A DNA stretch of 64,000 bases from Bacteriovoracaceae bacterium UBA6144 (GTDB taxonomy: Bacteria; Bdellovibrionota; Bacteriovoracia; Bacteriovoracales; Bacteriovoracaceae): NCBI GenBank assembly GCA_002435705.1, contig DIVA01000052.1:62001-126000 (forward strand), given 5' to 3'. The notes under the pieces were generated by a model. The model saw only the letters and a program-made list of their open reading frames with translations, was not told the DNA's origin and searched no databases. The stretch's first letter is position 1, and every line of letters begins with the position of its first letter. This document shows positions 59,507-64,000 of this stretch, piece after piece. Position numbers and translations under genes: made by a program.

Positions 59507-62500
59507 ACATTTTTCCCAATGCTATAATTGAGCGTAGACTTTGGAGTGAAGAGTACTTTTGAATGATTCAGACCGTGGTGTAGCACTTCTTCCTTAAACA
59601 AACGAATGCCTGCGCGATTGGAAATACCAGATAACTTCAACTCTTGCATCCTGAGGAGGAGATTGTCTTGGGCCAATCCCGTTTCACTCCAAACAGACCA
59701 GAGGAGCGCCGCTACGGGATAGGGAGATTGAGCATTCCATTTGATGGCCAGTTGGTTTAGAACTTCATTGGCGTAAGAGTAGTCTGTCTGACCGGGAGCT
59801 CCCGACCAACTAGAAAGGGAACTAAAAAAACAAACGAAACTTAGCTTCTTTTCATCTGAAAATGTTTCATAAACATTATACGCAGAAGCAATCTTTGACT
59901 GTACCACCTGTCGAAAGTCTTCGTAGCTTTTATTTTTTAAAAGATTATCTCTGGTTAAGCCAACAGCGTGAATAATTCCATCAATCTTGCCAAAGTCTTT
60001 TTGAATTTTACTAACCGCTTTTTTTAAATCGATACTCTTGGTTGCGTCAGCCGAGATATAATGAAAAACACCACCGCGGCGCTCAATTGAATCTTTGGTG
60101 TTCCAAATTTCACGCTGATTATTCACTTCCGTGTAGCGAAGGTTAAATAAAAAGTTTTGTTCTGAGGCATCGGCATGGGCATGAGTTTTAAGAATTTCTT
60201 TTTTTAGTTCATCTCTTAACTCAGCATCACTTTGACACTCATCAAAGGGGCGAGTGGCGCTGAGGGGCGTTCGACCAATGGCACTGACCGTTGCTTGTCG
60301 ATAATCAGCTAGGAATTTTGCAATTTCTGAGGTGATTCCTCTGGCTCCCCCTACAAGTAAAATGTGTGGAGAGGCAGGGAGAGTGATGTGAGCATTAACT
60401 TTTGGGGGTTCAATGATTTTAATTGCTTCTCTAAAGAAATTATTGCCCTGCTGAGTGAGAGAAATGAATCGCTCATTTGTGTTTTGATAGAAAAACTGCC
60501 AGGGGATGCTCTTGGTTGTCGTTTTGTTAATTGTCATGTCCAGCAGGCGGAAGGAGTGAGTCACTTCTTTCGAAAGTGACTTTAATGCTGCCGGCAAAGA
60601 AGCGATAAGAGGGTTATGGTGAGAATCATAAATGAGACAGAGCTTGGTTGGGCTCAGTTGGTTCAGTGACTGACATAACTCATATATTTCTTCTATTTGT
60701 TTTTCGATATTCGCCCTCTCCCAACTGAGATGACTAAATTGAAGAAAGATAAAATAGCATGAGAAGGAGCCAAGATTGGTGATTTGATTGCGTAGAGTAC
60801 TCATGGTTGGGAGCGTAAAATATTTTTGATCGGCAAAAAAATCTTTGAACCCAATGTTTTTCTCCCACGGCCCAACCAGTAAATAGGCATGGTCCGGGTG
60901 ATCTTTTCGGCTTTCTTGTTTAAATTTTATTTCCTCTAGTTCAAATTCAAAACGAGAAACTTCCTCGTCACTTCCACGGGTTTTTGATCTACGGTCAAAG
61001 ATTTCTTCAATCTCGAGTAAGTCACCTAGGGTTTTTGCATGAAGCATTTCTCGAACTGCGAGCTGCAAGTAAGGATGTTTAACGATGAGAGAATTAATGA
61101 AATCCTCTTTCTCGAAAATATTAAGACGTAGGTCATGTTCAAAATCACTCGTGGACTGTATTTTTTCAAGTTTAAGGTTTAAGAAATGCGCCAAATTTTC
61201 TTTGATCGAGAGTGAGCTTTTCTTCTCATGCCCCTCTCCTGTCAGCCGCCCCTGATGTTTAATCAAGAGTGTTTGAATCTCAAGGAGACTGTTGACGCGA
61301 GTAAGCTCTTCAATCTTTAAGTCGAGTTGTGGGAAGCGTGTTTTAAGATTCGCAATAAGTTCCAGCTTAATAAGAGAATCAAGCATCAGGTCTTCATTAA
61401 AGCTCGAAGAGGGTGAAATCTTGTCCGTGCTTATGCCGGTGTAATTTATAATTTCGTTTCTCAGCCACGCCACTTCGTCTCTGAGCTCTTCCTGGGAGTT
61501 TTGTACTTTGTATTTAGAGATAATAGCATTTAATTCTCTGACCGAATTTGCATTGAGTAGTGCCGTCATATCAGACACATCTGCCTTAAACTTTTCAGAT
61601 AAATTAGACAACAATTCAAGCTTGGTCATTGAATCGAGGTACAGGTCGCTGTCAAAACGTGCGTCGAGGCTAATCTCTGAAACTTTAAAACCTGTGAGGA
61701 GTGAAATTTCATTTAAGATGAGCTCAGTGGAAGGGTCTAAGGTGGAATGCTCATTTGTCTGCGGTGTAAGTCCTTCTATCTTAAAAAAGTTTGCAAGAAC
61801 TTCTTCCGTGTCAGCAGCGATGATTCTTTTCACTGCACTTTGCTCACCAGCTGAGAGTTGAGAAACCTGGGCCATGAGGAGCTGTTGTTTTTCCAAGAAA
61901 CCTTTGATGATTTTGTTTTCCTTATCACCTTTAGACGTTGCAATGGTTACATTACTGACTACAGCGTCCAGTTTTTTTTGACTTTCTTTTACCTCAATAC
62001 CCAAAGCTAAAAGGGGCATCAGAAAGTTCTCTAGCTCTTTAGTTCCATCTAGATTTAGACAGATGTAATCTTCACCAAGAATTTCTTGCGTGAGTTTTGT
62101 GAGAATGTTTTTTGGACCAACTTCAATAAAGAGTTTTACCCCTTTTGTGGCAAGGGTATTCACTGCATGGATCCAATCAACTTGATGGGTCAGTTGTTGT
62201 GAGAGATGTGTCACGACATCGCTAGTATTTTGGTAGCTGCTCACAGGGTTACAGGCGATGACTGTATTGACTCGAGTCCTCTTGGTAGTGAGGAGTTTTT
62301 GTAAAAATTGATGGAACTTCACTTCGGCAGGTTTCATGAGCGGAGAATGAAATGCAGCTGAGGCTGTGAGCATTGTAGAGCGAATCTGATGTTTAAAACA
62401 GATCTGAGCTAACTCTTCAATATCATCGACTCCTGCGGAGTAAACGATTTGAGAGGGGGAATTGATATTGGCAAGCCAGTTTTCAGCTTGGGGTATGAGA

Positions 62501-63198
62501 TCGACTATCTTCTGATGTAGGTTTTTCCAATTATGATTATCTCTTTCAAAGATAGCGAGCATTTTTCCTGAGGCCAGGATATTGGCCTCAGCCATCACTC
62601 GCCCACGCTCAAGACTCATGTCGACTAACTCATCTAAAGAGATGAGTTCACTGTGTTTGAGAGCGCAGAGTTCTCCAAAGCTATGTCCCGCACTAAAGGC
62701 GGCGAGAATGTTGTGGCTTTCAAGTAGCCTCAGGCTTGCCATGTTGGCACAAGTTAAAAGTGGCTGAGTGAATTGAGTCTGATCAATGCCTGCTTCCATT
62801 CCATTGTAGAGAGAGGCGAGAGCTAATTTCTTGTCTGAGAATTTTCTTAAGAGTTGCTCAAAGGTCTCACTGAAAGCAGTATAAGTCTGAAGGTGCTGGA
62901 GCATTTGCACGTACTGGCTGCCTTGGCCTGGAAAGAGAAAGGCCCTTTGCTCAACAGGTATGCTCCTTTCAGAATAGGTAAAAAAATCTGAGCGATAAAA
63001 AGTTGAAGTCGAAGCTTCAAGGTCTGTGACGATTTGTTTTTTTAATTTCTGAAACTGATCTTGATGTTGCAGGAGTAGGCAGAGTCTCACTGGTCCAGAG
63101 CCCAGAGTGCTTATCTTATCCGTAGGATACGTCGACTGATTGAGAAGATCCAAAATGCCATATTTAGAATCTGCTTTGAGGAGCAAAAGTTTCTTCAA
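59503..63198 (-). CDS. Polyketide/lipid synthase: AT, ACP, ACP, pseudo-ACP, KR
   Basis: A 1231-residue protein from TTG 63198 behind AGGGA. Acyltransferase ~87-385 (FLFPGQGSQYVQM, Ser173 in GHSFGELCAL, His284 in AAFHSPLM). Two carrier domains carry Ser523 (LYLDSMTKLELL) and Ser608 (LMLDSLIKLELI). A third carrier-like domain at ~665-735 has LRLNIFEKED, with Ile694 where Ser should be, so it cannot hold a phosphopantetheine arm. Ketoreductase ~940-1180 has LLVGGARGITSEIAKFL and DYSYAN (Tyr1138). It lacks a KS, supplied by the next gene, with which it overlaps by four bases. Confidence 0.88.
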   Translation of the reverse strand: MKKLLLLKADSKYGILDLLNQSTYPTDKISTLGSGPVRLCLLLQHQDQFQKLKKQIVTDLEASTSTFYRSDFFTYSERSIPVEQRAFLFPGQGSQYVQMLQHLQTYTAFSETFEQLLRKFSDKKLALASLYNGMEAGIDQTQFTQPLLTCANMASLRLLESHNILAAFSAGHSFGELCALKHSELISLDELVDMSLERGRVMAEANILASGKMLAIFERDNHNWKNLHQKIVDLIPQAENWLANINSPSQIVYSAGVDDIEELAQICFKHQIRSTMLTASAAFHSPLMKPAEVKFHQFLQKLLTTKRTRVNTVIACNPVSSYQNTSDVVTHLSQQLTHQVDWIHAVNTLATKGVKLFIEVGPKNILTKLTQEILGEDYICLNLDGTKELENFLMPLLALGIEVKESQKKLDAVVSNVTIATSKGDKENKIIKGFLEKQQLLMAQVSQLSAGEQSAVKRIIAADTEEVLANFFKIEGLTPQTNEHSTLDPSTELILNEISLLTGFKVSEISLDARFDSDLYLDSMTKLELLSNLSEKFKADVSDMTALLNANSVRELNAIISKYKVQNSQEELRDEVAWLRNEIINYTGISTDKISPSSSFNEDLMLDSLIKLELIANLKTRFPQLDLKIEELTRVNSLLEIQTLLIKHQGRLTGEGHEKKSSLSIKENLAHFLNLKLEKIQSTSDFEHDLRLNIFEKEDFINSLIVKHPYLQLAVREMLHAKTLGDLLEIEEIFDRRSKTRGSDEEVSRFEFELEEIKFKQESRKDHPDHAYLLVGPWEKNIGFKDFFADQKYFTLPTMSTLRNQITNLGSFSCYFIFLQFSHLSWERANIEKQIEEIYELCQSLNQLSPTKLCLIYDSHHNPLIASLPAALKSLSKEVTHSFRLLDMTINKTTTKSIPWQFFYQNTNERFISLTQQGNNFFREAIKIIEPPKVNAHITLPASPHILLVGGARGITSEIAKFLADYRQATVSAIGRTPLSATRPFDECQSDAELRDELKKEILKTHAHADASEQNFLFNLRYTEVNNQREIWNTKDSIERRGGVFHYISADATKSIDLKKAVSKIQKDFGKIDGIIHAVGLTRDNLLKNKSYEDFRQVVQSKIASAYNVYETFSDEKKLSFVCFFSSLSSWSGAPGQTDYSYANEVLNQLAIKWNAQSPYPVAALLWSVWSETGLAQDNLLLRMQELKLSGISNRAGIRLFKEEVLHHGLNHSKVLFTPKSTLNYSIGKNV

Positions 63199-63351
63199 GA
63201 TTTCCCTAAGTCTTTAATGAGATTGTCTGAATTTATTTTAGGTTAATTGGAGAGTTGTCTCAATAAAACAATACCTGAGTAAAAGTCTCTTGCCTTGTGT
63301 TCAATTCCTTCTATTGATACCTTTTATGTGTCACTAAACAAGAGAGAAACC
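63199..63351. promoter_or_regulatory. Divergent intergenic region, operon and ABC transporter promoters
   Basis: This 153-base gap separates the eight-gene minus-strand operon from the plus-strand ABC transporter. It is the only place upstream of the operon without coding, so its promoter should lie here. I see AT-rich hexamers but no promoter I would defend. Confidence 0.5.
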
Positions 63352-64000
63352 ATGGCTTTTATTGAAGCTCGTCAATTGAGAAAATCCTATGCTAGTGCGG
63401 ATCACGAAGTCGAGATTTTGAAAGGGATTAATCTGGGGATTGAAAAAGGTGAGTTCATTTCACTGATGGGACCTAGTGGTGCGGGAAAAAGTACTTTGCT
63501 GCAGTTACTTGGTGCCCTTGATCGTCCCAGTGCGGGAGAAATTATTATTGATGGAAAAGATCTATCTCGGATGTCGGATACCGAATTAACTCTTTTCCGT
63601 AGGCGCCGTCTTGGTTTTATTTTTCAATTTTTTAATCTCATGCCTACTTTAAATGTTCTAGAAAATGCGGCCCTCCCGTGTTTTCTTGATGGAAAGAGCC
63701 TGAACTCAGTGCGAGGGTTTGCCACGGAAACATTGGAGCGCTTGGGCCTTGGGCATCGACTCGATCATCGCCCCCACCAACTCTCAGGTGGAGAAATGCA
63801 ACGGGTGGCCATTGCCCGCGCCTTGGTCAATAAGCCTTCACTTATCTTAGCCGATGAGCCAACGGGTAATCTGGATTCAAAAAATGGGGCTGAGGTTCTC
63901 AGCATTTTAAAAAATTTAGTGAAAGATTTTAATGTGACTTTAGTTATGGTGACTCATGACAAAAGTGCGGCAGAAGTGGCAGATCGTAAAGTGCAGCTTC
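63352..64000 (+). CDS. ABC transporter ATP-binding protein, LolD/MacB type (3' truncated)
   Basis: The first 216 residues of an ABC ATPase, cut by the window end. Walker A is GPSGAGKSTLL, the Q-loop is FIFQFFNLMPTLNVLENAAL, the signature is QLSGGEMQRVAIARAL, Walker B is LILADEPTGNLDS, and the switch His is in MVTHDKSAAE. LMPTLNVLENAALP and GNLDS place it in the LolD/MacB/FtsE-like group, which power lipoprotein release or export through FtsX-type permeases. It is divergent from the synthase operon and might export its product or be unrelated. Confidence 0.93.
   Translation, partial: MAFIEARQLRKSYASADHEVEILKGINLGIEKGEFISLMGPSGAGKSTLLQLLGALDRPSAGEIIIDGKDLSRMSDTELTLFRRRRLGFIFQFFNLMPTLNVLENAALPCFLDGKSLNSVRGFATETLERLGLGHRLDHRPHQLSGGEMQRVAIARALVNKPSLILADEPTGNLDSKNGAEVLSILKNLVKDFNVTLVMVTHDKSAAEVADRKVQL

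Noticed and set aside
1..64000. tRNA or rRNA genes
   Set aside because: I looked for T-loop-like GGTTCRANNCC segments with matching acceptor ends and for conserved rRNA words and found none.

Overview
The window reads as chromosomal DNA of a Gram-negative bacterium of moderate GC. It has an outer-membrane beta-barrel protein, many lipoprotein and Sec signal peptides, and envelope enzymes. Bdellovibrionota or a related lineage is my best guess, inferred from overall gene flavour (Ig/kelch lipoprotein, VF530, DUF2383, OsmC-YcaO fusion, abundant small secreted proteins). No rRNA or tRNA gene is visible to confirm it.

Layout. 0-3.6 kb: two toxin-antitoxin (TA) modules around a LysR regulator divergent from a lipoprotein hydrolase. 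3.6-12.5 kb: a complete high-affinity potassium system (kdpF-A-B-C, a porin-like gene, kdpD-E) with a paired TTTACG site that looks like a KdpE box. 12.5-18.2 kb: an accessory stretch bounded by two ~154-bp direct repeats about 93% identical. It holds three small secreted proteins of unknown function, a brnT-brnA-higA operon, a phosphodiesterase, a DUF6973-like gene and a relE/higA pair. Two more diverged copies of the same repeat lie at 2.6-2.75 kb and 14.9-15.06 kb. 18.2-30.2 kb: stress and envelope genes (VF530, CsbD, an OmpR-type regulator with an HPt protein, DUF2383), a 1127-residue Ig/kelch lipoprotein, a probably exported catalase-peroxidase behind an almost perfect OxyR site, a hemolysin III protein and an OsmC-YcaO fusion. 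31.2-34.3 kb: a sulfide-response operon (BigR/SqrR-type ArsR, DUF2892, methyltransferase, type II SQR) ending in an alpha-carbonic anhydrase. 34.3-47.4 kb: inorganic-carbon transport (SulP-DabA-DabB and, separately, SbtA), a DUF3365 heme protein, RadD, a YiiX-like hydrolase, a MOT1-like transporter and UppP.

47.4-63.2 kb is the most unusual part. An eight-gene, tightly overlapping minus-strand operon encodes AT-ACP-ACP-(pseudo-ACP)-KR, KS-(CLF-like)-double-hotdog, an AMP-ligase-like protein lacking key motifs, two ICMT-type methyltransferases, an SDR lacking Tyr and Lys, a PEP-synthase/rifampin-phosphotransferase-like protein and a UbiA prenyltransferase. A convergent P450 and a divergent hexapeptide acyltransferase sit at its end, and an ABC transporter ATPase starts divergently upstream. 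I read this as an uncharacterised polyketide/secondary-lipid pathway whose synthase resembles a cut-down PUFA synthase (PfaA/PfaC-like). The product cannot be deduced from sequence.

Functional links: carbonic anhydrase, DabAB, SulP and SbtA together point to strong bicarbonate/CO2 accumulation in an organism with no visible autotrophy genes in this window. SQR and the persulfide-type repressor form a sulfide-detoxification unit. TA modules cluster with the structured repeats, marking an insertion hotspot next to conserved genes.
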